Shown: positions 17,925 through 25,900 of the stretch, piece by piece
Position numbering within the stretch: the first letter of the stretch is position 1
How the letters are laid out: each line of letters starts with the position of its first letter
Origin: Methylocystis sp. IM3
GTDB taxonomy: Bacteria > Pseudomonadota > Alphaproteobacteria > Rhizobiales > Beijerinckiaceae
Direction: 5' to 3'
Assembly (NCBI RefSeq): GCF_038070105.1
Contig: NZ_JBBPBZ010000002.1
Span: 3,020,501 to 3,084,500 of the forward strand
Length of the DNA stretch: 64,000 bases
The notes under the pieces: generated by a model
Told to the model about the DNA's origin: nothing
Databases searched by the model: none
Seen by the model: only the letters and a program-made list of their open reading frames with translations
Made by a program: the position numbers and the translations under genes

Positions 17925-18866
17925 TTACGCCGTCACCATATTGCGCGGGTCGCCCGCGACGAAGGCGTCGATGTTGTCGATCAGCTGATCGGCGAGCACC
18001 TGCATGGCTTCCTTCGACGCCCAGGCGACATGGGGCGTGATGATCAGATTGGGGATCGTCGGATCGAGCAGGACATTGCCGTTCTTCGGCGGCTCGACCG
18101 TGAGGACGTCGAGGCCGGCGCCGGCGATGACCCCCTTGCGCAGCGCGTCGGCGAGCGCGGCTTCGTCGATGATGCCGCCGCGCGCCGTATTGATGATGCA
18201 GGCGGACTTCTTCATCGAGGCGAGCTCTTTCGCGCCGATCATGTTCTTCGTTTCCGGCGTCAGCGGAATGTTCAGCGTCACGACATCCGCCTCGCGCAGG
18301 ATGGTCGCCACATCCACCTTGCCGGGAAGGTCCGTCACATCGTTGATGAGAACCTTCATGCCGAGCGCCTTGGCGCGGCTCTCGACCTGCTTGCCGAGCG
18401 CGCCATAACCGATGATGCCGAGCGTCGATCCGGCGATGTCATAAATCGGATAGTCGAAATAGCAGAACTGGTTGGCGTAGCCCCAGCGGCCGTGGCGCAC
18501 GCTGTCGACATAGTTCACGAGATTGCGGCGCAGCGCGAAGAGCAGCGCGAAGACATGCTCGGGCAGCGTGTTGTAGGCGTAATTGCGGATGTTGGAGACG
18601 GTGATCCCGTTGGCCGTCGTATAGGCCTTGTCGATCACGTCGGTGCCGGTCGCGGCGACGGCGATGAGCTTCAGCTTCGGCAGCTGCTTCAGCGTCGCTT
18701 CGCGCAGCGGAACCTTGTTGGTGATGATGATGTCGCAGTCCTTCGTGCGCTCGACGATCTGATCGGGCGAGGTCTGGGCGTATTCCGTGTATTCATGCGG
18801 GAAATTGGGTTTGCGCACATTGGCGTCGAGCGTTTCGCGATCCAGAAAGACGATTTTGTGCGACAT
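17925..18866 (-). CDS. hprA: NADH-dependent hydroxypyruvate reductase
   Basis: Reduces hydroxypyruvate to D-glycerate in the serine cycle. The 313-residue protein is a D-2-hydroxyacid dehydrogenase: the nucleotide loop LGIIGYGALGKQVESRA (GxGxxG), the catalytic Arg in INTARGGIIDE, the Glu in LTVEPP, and the His of the dyad in ITPHVAWAS. Length and sequence fit the methylotroph HprA. It follows sgaA after a 90-base gap holding two palindromes and precedes mtdA by 179 bases in which I see no gene. Confidence 0.96.
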   Translation of the reverse strand: MSHKIVFLDRETLDANVRKPNFPHEYTEYAQTSPDQIVERTKDCDIIITNKVPLREATLKQLPKLKLIAVAATGTDVIDKAYTTANGITVSNIRNYAYNTLPEHVFALLFALRRNLVNYVDSVRHGRWGYANQFCYFDYPIYDIAGSTLGIIGYGALGKQVESRAKALGMKVLINDVTDLPGKVDVATILREADVVTLNIPLTPETKNMIGAKELASMKKSACIINTARGGIIDEAALADALRKGVIAGAGLDVLTVEPPKNGNVLLDPTIPNLIITPHVAWASKEAMQVLADQLIDNIDAFVAGDPRNMVTA

Positions 18867-18899
18867 GAACTTCCCCCGTTCTTCACTCTTCTTGCAGCG

Positions 18900-18945
18900 C
18901 TCTCCCGTTTCGGGAGAGACCCTCTCCCCGCGTGCGGGGAGAGGG
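18900..18945. repeat. Two REP-like palindromes between sgaA and hprA
   Basis: CTCTCCCG-TTT-CGGGAGAG (18900-18918) is followed by a 12-bp perfect stem CCCTCTCCCCGC/GCGGGGAGAGGG with a 2-base loop (18920-18945). They end 10 bases past the sgaA stop and lie 33 bases before the hprA start. There is no T-tract. Same family as the elements at 142, 10117 and 39232. Confidence 0.7.
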
Positions 18946-18955
18946 CTTCGTCAAA

Positions 18956-20149
18956 TTACATCTTGAGGAGCGGATTGGCGCGATAGACCGCCTGAGCGGC
19001 CGCGACGCCGGAGCCGGCCTCGATCTTGATGCCGTTGTCGAGCATCGCCATTTCCGCGCCCGCGATGGCGCCGAGCAGCATCAGCTCGTTGAGGTCGCCG
19101 AGATGGCCGATGCGGAACACCTTGCCGGCGACTTCCGAGAGGCCGGCGCCGAGCGCGAGGTTATAGCGCTTGTAGGCGGTCTCGATGACCTTGGCGGCAT
19201 TGTAGCCTTCCGGCACCACGATGGCGGTGACGGTGTCCGAATTCCACTTCGGCTCCTTGGCGCAGGTCTGGAGGCCCCAGGCCGAAACAGCGGCGCGAAC
19301 GCCCTCGGCGAGGTGGTGGTGGCGCTTGTAGACCTGATCGAGACCCTCTTCGAAGAGGATCGACAGAGCTTCCTTGAGGCCATGCAGCAACGGGATCGAC
19401 GGCGTATAGGGGAAGTAGCCGGTCTCGTTGTTCTTGATCATGTCCTGGAATTCGAAGTAGGCGCGGCGCGACTTGTTGGTCTTGCCCGCTTCGATCGCCT
19501 TCTGGCTCGCCGCCATCAGCAGCAGGCCGGCCGGCAGCATGAAGCCCTTCTGCGAACCCGACACGATGACGTCGACGCCCCATTCGTCCATGTGGAAGGG
19601 CAGCGACGCGACCGAGGACACGCCGTCGACGAAGAGCAGCGCCGGATGCTTCGCGGCGTCGATCGCCTTGCGCACCGCGCCGATGTCCGAGGTCACGCCC
19701 GTCGCGGTCTCGTTGTGCGTGGCAAAGACGGCCTTGATCTCGTGATTCTTGTCGGCCTTCAGCGTCTCTTCGATCAGCGCCGGATCATTGCCCGTGCCCC
19801 AGGGAAGCTCCTGCTTGATGACCTCGAGGCCGAGGCGGTTGGCGAGGTCGATCCACAGATGGGAGAACTGGCCGAAGCGCTGGGCGAGAACCTTGTCGCC
19901 GGGGGACAGCGTGTTGGTGATGGCCGCTTCCCAGCCGCCCGTGCCCGACGCCGGGAAAATGAAGGCGTGGCCCTTCTCCGTCTCGAAGACCTTCTTAAGC
20001 TGCGGGAACAGCGGCTTCACGAGATCGGGGAAAATCGGCGAACGATGATCTTCCGAGGCGACCATCATCGCGCGCAGGACGCGGTCGGGAAGATTGGTCG
20101 GACCCGGGACGAACAGGAAATTGCGGCCCGGAATTCTGGAATTGGACAT
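18956..20149 (-). CDS. sgaA: Serine-glyoxylate aminotransferase
   Basis: Transfers the amino group of serine to glyoxylate, giving hydroxypyruvate and glycine; the step that gives the serine cycle its direction. The 397-residue protein is a class V PLP aminotransferase with GRNFLFVPGPTNLPDRVLRAM at the start, FPASGTGGWEA, ATHNETATGV, the Asp in FVDGVSSV, and the PLP lysine Lys201 in VSGSQKGFMLP. The start at 20149 has GGGAGCTC upstream. It is the second gene of the leftward serine-cycle run, 99 bases after ftfL. Confidence 0.96.
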   Translation of the reverse strand: MSNSRIPGRNFLFVPGPTNLPDRVLRAMMVASEDHRSPIFPDLVKPLFPQLKKVFETEKGHAFIFPASGTGGWEAAITNTLSPGDKVLAQRFGQFSHLWIDLANRLGLEVIKQELPWGTGNDPALIEETLKADKNHEIKAVFATHNETATGVTSDIGAVRKAIDAAKHPALLFVDGVSSVASLPFHMDEWGVDVIVSGSQKGFMLPAGLLLMAASQKAIEAGKTNKSRRAYFEFQDMIKNNETGYFPYTPSIPLLHGLKEALSILFEEGLDQVYKRHHHLAEGVRAAVSAWGLQTCAKEPKWNSDTVTAIVVPEGYNAAKVIETAYKRYNLALGAGLSEVAGKVFRIGHLGDLNELMLLGAIAGAEMAMLDNGIKIEAGSGVAAAQAVYRANPLLKM

Positions 20150-20248
20150 TTTTGAGCTCCCTTCGAGCTTTCCTGGTTTCAACGGATATCGCCAGCGCAG
20201 CGCGCCGGCTGGCGTTCGAAGGCGCCGGAAACCCCCGGCGCTCGACGA

Positions 20249-21985
20249 TCAGAACAGGCCGCTGATGCGGCCGTCCGCGCCCACTTCGATGTTGTTGGCG
20301 GCCGGAACCTTCGGCAGGCCGGGCATGGTCATGATGTCGCCGCAGACCACCACGACGAATTCGGCGCCCGCGGAGAGACGCAGCTCGCGAATCGGAATCA
20401 CGAAGCCCGAGGGCGCGCCCTTGGCGTTCTGATCGGTCGAGAAGCTGTACTGCGTCTTGGCGATGCAGACCGGCAGGTGGCCGAAGCCCTCCTTCTCCAG
20501 TTCCGCGAAGCGCGCCTTGACGCTCGCATCATAGGAGATGTCGGCGGCGCCGTAGAGCTCCTTGGCGATGGTGCGCACCTTCTCGGCGAGCGGCATGTCG
20601 TCGGGATAGAGCGGCTTAAAGTTCGAGGGCTGCGACTCGATCGTCTGCACGACGGCGCGCGCCAGGTCGGCGGCGCCGGCGCCGCCCGAGCCCCAGTTGT
20701 CCGCGACGACGCAGTCGACGCCTTCCGCCTTGCACAGGCGATAGAGCGCCTCCATCTCGGCCGGCGTGTCGGAGGAGAATTTGTTGACCGTGACGAGCAC
20801 CGGCACGCCGAACTTGCGGACGTTGCCGATATGGCGCTTGAGATTGGCGAAGCCCTTCTCGACCGCCTCGACGTTTTCGCCCTTCAGATCTTCCTTGGCG
20901 ACGCCGCCATGCATCTTGAGCGCGCGAATGGTCGCAACGATCACGGTGATGTCGGGCTTGAGGCCCGCCTTGCGGCACTTGATGTCGAAGAACTTCTCGG
21001 CTCCGAGATCGGCGCCGAAGCCCGCTTCCGTCACCACGTAATCAGCAAGTTTCAGGCCCGACTTCGTGGCGATGACCGAGTTGCAGCCATGCGCGATGTT
21101 GGCGAAGGGGCCGCCGTGGATGATCGCCGGATTGTTCTCGAGCGTCTGCACGAGATTGGGCGCGATCGCGTCTTTGAGCAGCGCGGCCATGGAGCCCGCA
21201 GCCTTCAGCTCGGAGGCGCGAATGTTCTTCTTCTCGCGCGTCTGGCCGACGACGATATTGCCGAGACGCTTCTGGAGATCGGCGAAATTCGACGCGAGGC
21301 AGAAGATCGCCATGACCTCGGAAGCCACCGTAATGTCGAAGCCGTCCTCGCGGGAGAAGCCGTTCGACACGCCGCCGAGCGAGGAGACGATCGAGCGCAG
21401 CGCGCGGTCGTTCATGTCGACGACGCGGCGCCAGGAGATGCGGCGGGTGTCGAGGCCGAGGGAATTGCCCCAATAGACGTGATTGTCGATGAGCGCGGCG
21501 AGCAGATTATTGGCCGCGCCGATGGCGTGGAAATCGCCCGTGAAGTGAAGGTTGATGTCCTCCATCGGCACGACCTGCGCATAGCCGCCGCCGGCCGCGC
21601 CGCCCTTCACCCCGAAGCAGGGGCCGAGCGAAGGCTCGCGCAGGCAGCAGAGCGCCTTCTTGCCGATATGGTTCAGACCGTCGGTGAGGCCGACCGTGGT
21701 CGTGGTCTTGCCTTCGCCGGCGGGCGTCGGCGTGATCGCCGTCACGAGAATGAGCTTGCCGTCCGGCTTGCCCTCGAGCGACGAGATGTAGTCGAGGGAA
21801 ATCTTGCCCTTGTAGTGGCCATAGGGCTGAATGTGCTCCGCCGGAATGCCGAGCTTGTCGCGCGCCACGTCGACGATCGGCCGCATGTTGGCGGCCTGCG
21901 AAATCTCGATGTCGGACTTGGGCGAAAGGTGCTGGTTGTCTTTCCCGCTCGCGCCCGACGCGGCGGCTGACGTAGATGACGACAT
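20249..21985 (-). CDS. ftfL: Formate-tetrahydrofolate ligase
   Basis: Uses ATP to join formate to tetrahydrofolate, bringing formate-level carbon into assimilation. The 578-residue protein has the family P-loop [16 protein letters not shown] (about 85-100), the [19 protein letters not shown] loop, [19 protein letters not shown], and the C-terminal [14 protein letters not shown]. The first 22 residues are Ser/Ala-rich and extra compared with many homologues. The start at 21985 has GGGAGTGGAG upstream. It heads the leftward cluster ftfL-sgaA-hprA-mtdA-fchA-mtkAB-ppc-mclA-gckA. In Methylobacterium ftfL lies apart from this set. Confidence 0.96.
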   Translation of the reverse strand: MSSSTSAAASGASGKDNQHLSPKSDIEISQAANMRPIVDVARDKLGIPAEHIQPYGHYKGKISLDYISSLEGKPDGKLILVTAITPTPAGEGKTTTTVGLTDGLNHIGKKALCCLREPSLGPCFGVKGGAAGGGYAQVVPMEDINLHFTGDFHAIGAANNLLAALIDNHVYWGNSLGLDTRRISWRRVVDMNDRALRSIVSSLGGVSNGFSREDGFDITVASEVMAIFCLASNFADLQKRLGNIVVGQTREKKNIRASELKAAGSMAALLKDAIAPNLVQTLENNPAIIHGGPFANIAHGCNSVIATKSGLKLADYVVTEAGFGADLGAEKFFDIKCRKAGLKPDITVIVATIRALKMHGGVAKEDLKGENVEAVEKGFANLKRHIGNVRKFGVPVLVTVNKFSSDTPAEMEALYRLCKAEGVDCVVADNWGSGGAGAADLARAVVQTIESQPSNFKPLYPDDMPLAEKVRTIAKELYGAADISYDASVKARFAELEKEGFGHLPVCIAKTQYSFSTDQNAKGAPSGFVIPIRELRLSAGAEFVVVVCGDIMTMPGLPKVPAANNIEVGADGRISGLF

Positions 21986-22195
21986 ATAGCTCCACTCCCT
22001 CTCGAGCCCGTTGTGCCAGGCCCCGGAAATTATCGGCCCCGGTGCGCGTGCGGCGGGGCTCCCGCCGCCTTGGCGTCCGCGGCCTTGTCAAACGACCGTC
22101 GCTTAAGTTCGCCCTCGGCCCATCGAGGCCCGGCTCGCGCCCGGACCGCCCGCCGCGCGCAATGAGCCCATCGAACGTCCTTGAGTGCAGGCTTC

Positions 22196-22224
22196 GTATG
22201 ACGGCAATAAAAATTGCCCGTCAA
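22196..22224 (-). promoter_or_regulatory. Candidate ftfL promoter with internal palindrome
   Basis: On the minus strand TTGACG is followed after 17 bases by TCATAC. The spacer is itself a palindrome, GGCAAT-TTTT-ATTGCC (22203-22218), which would place a regulator between the -35 and -10. The match to the -10 consensus is weak and the start would leave a leader of about 200 bases before ftfL. Inference from sequence only. Confidence 0.35.
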
Positions 22225-22388
22225 GCAGCCGATCACGCGCGCGCGTGCAACGCTGCAATGCAGCAATTCGGCCTTTCCCGCTCGCGCGACGATGCGAATC
22301 GAGGGCGCCGCATATTCTTCGAGCGGGGCGAGCCATCTACCCTTTGCCTATCCAAACAGGCAGGTAAGACGACTATCAACAAGAATTC

Positions 22389-22419
22389 GCGTTTCCCCCG
22401 GTATTTTCTAGGGAAACGC
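22389..22419. promoter_or_regulatory. 9-bp inverted repeat upstream of ftfL
   Basis: GCGTTTCCC (22389-22397) and GGGAAACGC (22411-22419) form a perfect inverted repeat with a 13-base spacer. No T-tract follows on either strand, so an operator for a dimeric regulator is more likely than a terminator. It lies about 400 bases upstream of ftfL. Confidence 0.4.
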
Positions 22420-22549
22420 TTCGAAGGCCAATGTCGGGATCGCGCCTAATCGGCAGGCGCCAGAATGTCGACAGCGGCGTCTCGCGGCCAGGTTGGCCCC
22501 GCCCTTCCCTATCCGCTACGGGAGGCCATGGGGCGCCATTTGGCGGGAA

Positions 22550-22587
22550 ACAGGCAGGTCGAAAAAATTTTTGTCGCACCCGCCTGT
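22550..22587 (-). terminator. Hairpin downstream of msrB
   Basis: ACAGGCGGGT and ACCTGCCTGT (minus-strand reading) pair over 10 bases with one G-U, enclosing a loop that contains A5T6. It begins 38 bases past the msrB stop. The T-run is inside the loop and not after the stem, so intrinsic termination is uncertain. Confidence 0.4.
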
Positions 22588-22624
22588 CGCAGCGCCGGCC
22601 CTATCGGTCGATCAGAAAGCCTTA

Positions 22625-23038
22625 TCATGCGGGCTCGTTTTCGGGGATGAAATTCAGGGCGACCCCGTTGATGCAATAGCGCAGCCCGGTCGGCGGGGGG
22701 CCATCGGGGAACACATGGCCGAGATGGGACCCGCACCGGCTGCAATGCACCTCTGTGCGCACCATGCCGTAGCCGCGGTCCACCGTTGAGCCGAGCGCGC
22801 CCGGCAGGGGGTCGAAGAAGCTCGGCCAGCCTGTGCCGCTCTCGAACTTCTCCCCCGAGCGGAAGAGCGGCTGGTCGCAGCCCGCGCAACAAAAGACGCC
22901 GCGCCTTTTCTCGTGATTGAGCGCGCAACTTCCCGGCCGCTCCGTGCCATGGCCGCGCATCACTTCATATTGCTCGCGCGTGAGGCGCGCGCGCCACTCC
23001 TCCTCGCTGCGCGTGACCGGAAAGCTTTCTTCTGTCAT
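22625..23038 (-). CDS. msrB: Peptide-methionine (R)-S-oxide reductase
   Basis: Repairs oxidised methionine (the R epimer of the sulfoxide) in proteins. The 137-residue protein has the MsrB beta-fold with structural zinc cysteines C51/C54 (CCAGC) and C99/C102 ([12 protein letters not shown]), and the catalytic Cys122 in RYCINGVAL; the GTGWPSF motif lies at about 68-74. It has no signal peptide, so it acts in the cytoplasm. It diverges from the CrtI-like gene (124 bases between starts). No msrA lies next to it. Confidence 0.95.
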   Translation of the reverse strand: MTEESFPVTRSEEEWRARLTREQYEVMRGHGTERPGSCALNHEKRRGVFCCAGCDQPLFRSGEKFESGTGWPSFFDPLPGALGSTVDRGYGMVRTEVHCSRCGSHLGHVFPDGPPPTGLRYCINGVALNFIPENEPA

Positions 23039-23161
23039 TGACGCTTCCTCGAACGGGCCGCGCCCGCGCGCGACGCCATGTTATGTTGGGGGCGAATCCG
23101 GCTTTGGCCAGACCGCGCCCGTCGAGTTGGGCGACTTACGATAAAGAGGCGACGCCAGAAA

Positions 23162-24736
23162 ATGAGCGACAGGAAATTCGACGCCGTGGTGATCGGCTCC
23201 GGGCTCGGGGGCCTCACGGCGGGCGCGCTGCTTGCGCAAGCCGGTTACAGCGTTTGCCTTCTGGAGCGCAATTTCAGCATCGGCGGCGCGGCCTCGGTCT
23301 ACCGGGTCGGCGATCTCTGGGTCGAGGCTTCGCTGCACCAGACCTCGGACGCGCGCAATCCGCGCGACGTGAAACATCATATCCTCAGCCGGCTCGGCAT
23401 TCTCGACGAGATCGAGTGGCAGCCGACCGGCCCGCTCTATAAGGTGCGCGGCGGCCCTCTCGGCGAGCCCTTCGAACTGCCGGTCGGTTTCGAGGCGGCG
23501 CATGACGCGCTCGCCGCGCGCTTCCCCGACAAGAACGCCGCCATCAAACGCTTTCTGGGGGAAGTCGAGCACATCCACGACGCTTTGTGGAACCTCAAAC
23601 AGGCGCGCGAGGAGGGCTCGCTCGCGAAATTCTCTCGCGGCCTGTGGGAGGTCCAGCCCGCCGCGGACGGCTGGATGAGCTCGCTCGACGAAATCTTCAC
23701 GCGCGACTTCGCCGGCGCCGAGGGGCTCAAATGCGCGCTCGGGGCCAATCTTCTCTATTATGGCGACGATCCGCGCCGGCTATGGTGGATTTATTATGCG
23801 CTGGCGCAGGGCGGTTACATCGCGTCGGGCGGGGCCTACATCAAGGGCGGTTCGCGGCAGTTGAGCCTCAAGCTCGCCAAATGCATCACCAGGGCCGGCG
23901 GACAGGTGCGCATGGGCCGGCTCGTCTCGCAGATCGAGACGGACGCCGACGGCGCGGCCGTCGCAGTCCGTCACGTCGCGCGGCGGGCGGGCGACAATGA
24001 GGAGCGAATCGAGGCGCGCATCGTGCTCGCCAATTGCGCGCCCGCAACGGCGGCCGCCATGATGGAAGCGCCGGCCCGCGCGAAGATGGAGGAGGCCTTC
24101 GGCCGCCGGCCGCTCTCGACTTCGCTCTTCTCCGCAAATTTCGGCCTGAGCGCGAAGCCGGCCACGGTCGGCCTGACGAGTTTCCTCACGATCGACCTGC
24201 CCTCGACCATGGGGCGGTTCGACCAGTATGGCGACGGCGCCACGGCCATGGCGGACATGCCGAAGGGCGAATTGCCGCTGCACGCCGTCTCCAATTTCAC
24301 CGCGGTCGATTCGGGGCTCTGGGACGAGCCGCCCATTCTTCTCAGCGTCCTCGGCCTCGACCGCTTCGACAATTGGAAGGGGCTGACGAAAGAAGAGGCG
24401 ATCTCCCGCCGCGAGGCCTGGCTCGACGCCATTCAGGCGCGGCTGGAGCAGGACCACCCCGGCATCTCGGGGCTCGTGACCTCGCGCATGCTGCTCAACG
24501 CCTTCTCCATGTCGAGCTATCTCAACACGCCGGAAGGCGCGGTCTACGGCTTTGCCCCGCTGCCTCCGGAGGAGCCGATCTTCATGGGCTTCCCGCGCAC
24601 GCCGGCGACCCCCATTGGCGGGCTGTTCCTCGCCTCGGCCTTCGGCGGCGAACATGGCTTCAATGGCGCCATGCTCTCGGGCGCAGAGGCCGCGCGGCTC
24701 GCGGCGCATCGGCTGGAGACGGCGCCCACGGCTTAG
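23162..24736 (+). CDS. Phytoene desaturase/CrtISO-like FAD oxidoreductase
   Basis: A 524-residue flavoprotein of the CrtI/CrtISO superfamily. The dinucleotide loop DAVVIGSGLGGLTAGALLAQ and the acidic end of strand 2 (LLERN) are at residues 6-36, followed by IGGAASVY. The C-terminal FAD motif is PATPIGGLFLASAFGGEHGFNGAMLSG, as in carotenoid desaturases and all-trans-retinol saturases. No crtB or other carotenoid gene is nearby, so the substrate is unknown. The start at 23162 is chosen because the Rossmann motif follows at once; the upstream frame has no family sequence. Its stop overlaps that of the META-domain gene by 3 bases, tail to tail. Confidence 0.82.
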   Translation: MSDRKFDAVVIGSGLGGLTAGALLAQAGYSVCLLERNFSIGGAASVYRVGDLWVEASLHQTSDARNPRDVKHHILSRLGILDEIEWQPTGPLYKVRGGPLGEPFELPVGFEAAHDALAARFPDKNAAIKRFLGEVEHIHDALWNLKQAREEGSLAKFSRGLWEVQPAADGWMSSLDEIFTRDFAGAEGLKCALGANLLYYGDDPRRLWWIYYALAQGGYIASGGAYIKGGSRQLSLKLAKCITRAGGQVRMGRLVSQIETDADGAAVAVRHVARRAGDNEERIEARIVLANCAPATAAAMMEAPARAKMEEAFGRRPLSTSLFSANFGLSAKPATVGLTSFLTIDLPSTMGRFDQYGDGATAMADMPKGELPLHAVSNFTAVDSGLWDEPPILLSVLGLDRFDNWKGLTKEEAISRREAWLDAIQARLEQDHPGISGLVTSRMLLNAFSMSSYLNTPEGAVYGFAPLPPEEPIFMGFPRTPATPIGGLFLASAFGGEHGFNGAMLSGAEAARLAAHRLETAPTA

Positions 24737-25158
24737 GGGCGCTCCCTCTCGCGCTCCAGCGCAACGAGCGTTTCGCCGTTTTCGTCAAGGAAAAGGAGCC
24801 GCTCTCCGTCGAGCCTGTAGCCGCGCGCCGCTTGCAGTGCGGCGAGATAATTCTGCTCCACCCGGTCGAGCGGCGGCGGGCAGGCCATGCGCGTCGTCAT
24901 CATCGGCCCGAAGCTCAGCCGGCCGCCGGAGGTCGACGGCGCCCCGGCGATTCGGTTGCAGCCGACGGTGGAGGCGAATCGGCCGTTTCCGGCGAATTCG
25001 GCGCGGCTCTTCCCGGCGTCCAGCTCATCGACGCCGGCCACCGTGAGGATTCGCCATTTGCCCGTCAGCGCGGGCGCGGCCAAGGCGTTTAGGGTGACCA
25101 ACACGGCCGAGCCGCAAAACGCCGCCGACAGAAGGGCGCCAAGAACGGCGGAACGCAT
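24733..25158 (-). CDS. META/HslJ-domain exported protein
   Basis: A 141-residue protein with an N-terminal signal peptide (about 1-28, ending NALAAPA). One META/HslJ domain follows: LTGKWRILTVAG, GRFASTVGCNRIAG with the family GCN motif, LSFGPMMTTRMACPP, and the end LLFLDENGETLVALER. Members of the family are outer-membrane or periplasmic proteins linked to heat shock, novobiocin resistance or motility; the function here is unknown. It converges with the CrtI-like gene and diverges from the small repeat-protein cluster. Confidence 0.83.
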   Translation of the reverse strand: MRSAVLGALLSAAFCGSAVLVTLNALAAPALTGKWRILTVAGVDELDAGKSRAEFAGNGRFASTVGCNRIAGAPSTSGGRLSFGPMMTTRMACPPPLDRVEQNYLAALQAARGYRLDGERLLFLDENGETLVALERERERP

Positions 25159-25206
25159 GTTAGCCCTCCTCTCAACTCTTCACTTGCACGCAGGTCTCCG
25201 CCGGAG

Positions 25207-25256
25207 GCCCTGCTCCGGTTGATCCTAGCCGAGGATCAACCCGGAGCCTACAGGGC
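25207..25256. repeat. Long inverted repeat upstream of the curlin-like gene
   Basis: The core arms GGTTGATCCT (25217-25226) and AGGATCAACC (25232-25241) are perfect with a 5-base loop. Flanking GCTCC/GGAGC and GCCCTG/CAGGGC extend the stem to about 50 bases with small bulges. It is not between convergent genes and has no T-tract, so it may be a leader structure of the META gene or an operator. Confidence 0.55.
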
Positions 25257-25284
25257 GCGCCCGGCATGGTCGCGCCTCCGGGAC

Positions 25285-25300
25285 TACGTATAATTACGTA
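25285..25300. promoter_or_regulatory. Paired TACGTA motif
   Basis: Two copies of the 6-base palindrome TACGTA flank TAAT at the upstream edge of the AT-rich block, about 180 bases before the first curlin-like gene. The symmetry suggests a regulator site. The regulator is unknown. Confidence 0.3.
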
Positions 25301-25477
25301 CGACTTTTGGGTAGAATAACCTGCCCAATATGTAACTTGTTATAACCTTTTGTTTCGATTCTTGCGTTACAAGATCAGCCATATTGGTGACTAGTAACAG
25401 GTTCCCAGGATTGGATAAGTCTCCGTCGAGGTTCGGACCGGTCCGGGCTTCGTCCTTATTCTCGAAGGAATATCAAA

Positions 25478-25780
25478 ATGAAAAAGCTGCTTCTCGCCTC
25501 GGCCGCCGTCGCTCTTTCGACGACCTTCGCCTTCGCGATCGATCTCAGCCAGGTGGCCAATCTCAGCCAGTCGATCGGCAATACCGCCAAGGGCGGCGTC
25601 GCGACCAACAAGTTCCTCGGCCTCCAGGTGCAGCTTCCGGTCAACGCCGGCGACAAGTCCGCGCTGGCGCAGAAGATGGACGTCAGCCAGTCGATCGGCA
25701 ACACGGCCAAGGGCGGCGAGGCGGTCAACAAGGCCGTCGTGATTCAGGGGCAGGTTCCGCTGAGCTTCGGCGCCAACTGA
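25478..25780 (+). CDS. Small secreted repeat protein, curlin-like (first copy)
   Basis: A 100-residue protein with a clear signal peptide (MKKLLLASAAVALSTTFAFA, cleavage about residue 20). The mature part has two copies of a 40-residue unit that begins SQSIGNTAKGG and continues xAxNK; at DNA level the units repeat with a period of exactly 120 bases (25562 and 25682). The spacing of Gln, Gly and Asn (Q-x2-G-N) resembles curlin repeats, without matching CsgA fully. It has no Cys. An excellent site, GAAGGAA, precedes the ATG. It is followed by a second secreted repeat protein and a cytoplasmic protein. A surface fibre subunit is my inference. Confidence 0.72.
   Translation: MKKLLLASAAVALSTTFAFAIDLSQVANLSQSIGNTAKGGVATNKFLGLQVQLPVNAGDKSALAQKMDVSQSIGNTAKGGEAVNKAVVIQGQVPLSFGAN
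25562..25732 (+). repeat. 120-base direct repeat inside the first curlin-like gene
   Basis: The 51 bases from 25562 and from 25682 are almost identical and encode (L/V)SQSIGNTAKGG(V/E)A(T/V)NK. The period is 120 bases (40 codons). Most differences between the copies are at third codon positions or in two or three residues, so the protein repeat is under selection. Confidence 0.75.
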
Positions 25781-25802
25781 GAACCGCTCTAGCGGGATGC
25801 TG

Positions 25803-25834
25803 ACGGGTCGTGGCCCGCGTCGGTCACGGCCCGT
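25803..25834. terminator. Strong hairpin between the two curlin-like genes
   Basis: A 13-bp stem (two G-U pairs when read as RNA) with a 6-base loop lies 22 bases after the first gene and 67 bases before the second. There is no T-tract, so it more likely stabilises the upstream message, letting the first protein be made in excess, than ends transcription. Confidence 0.45.
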
Positions 25835-25900
25835 GCCAGAACCGAGATTGCGCCGCTGCCCTCGTCGAGAGGGGTGGGCGCCAAAAAAAGCGGAGCGGAA

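Larger units (their letters stand above)
21986..22624. other. 639-base gene-free region upstream of ftfL
   Basis: I find no convincing gene here. Short open frames exist on both strands but lack ribosome sites or protein-like composition. The stretch holds a candidate ftfL promoter with an internal palindrome (22196-22224), a small dyad GCTGCA-A-TGCAGC (22252-22264), a 9-bp inverted repeat (22389-22419) and the msrB hairpin (22550-22587). It is the likely control region of the serine-cycle cluster, where a LysR-type regulator such as QscR acts in Methylobacterium. Confidence 0.6.
25159..25477. promoter_or_regulatory. AT-rich divergent control region before the repeat-protein cluster
   Basis: 319 bases without a gene between divergent starts. 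Bases 25284-25390 are markedly AT-rich against the window background, as expected of promoters. It also holds a long inverted repeat (25207-25256) and a TACGTA-TAAT-TACGTA dyad (25285-25300). I could not fix one -35/-10 pair. Confidence 0.55.

Noticed and set aside
22030..22449. Small open frames upstream of ftfL on both strands
   Set aside because: They overlap one another, lack ribosome sites, and have random-looking Arg/Ala/Ser composition; the stretch is better read as a control region.
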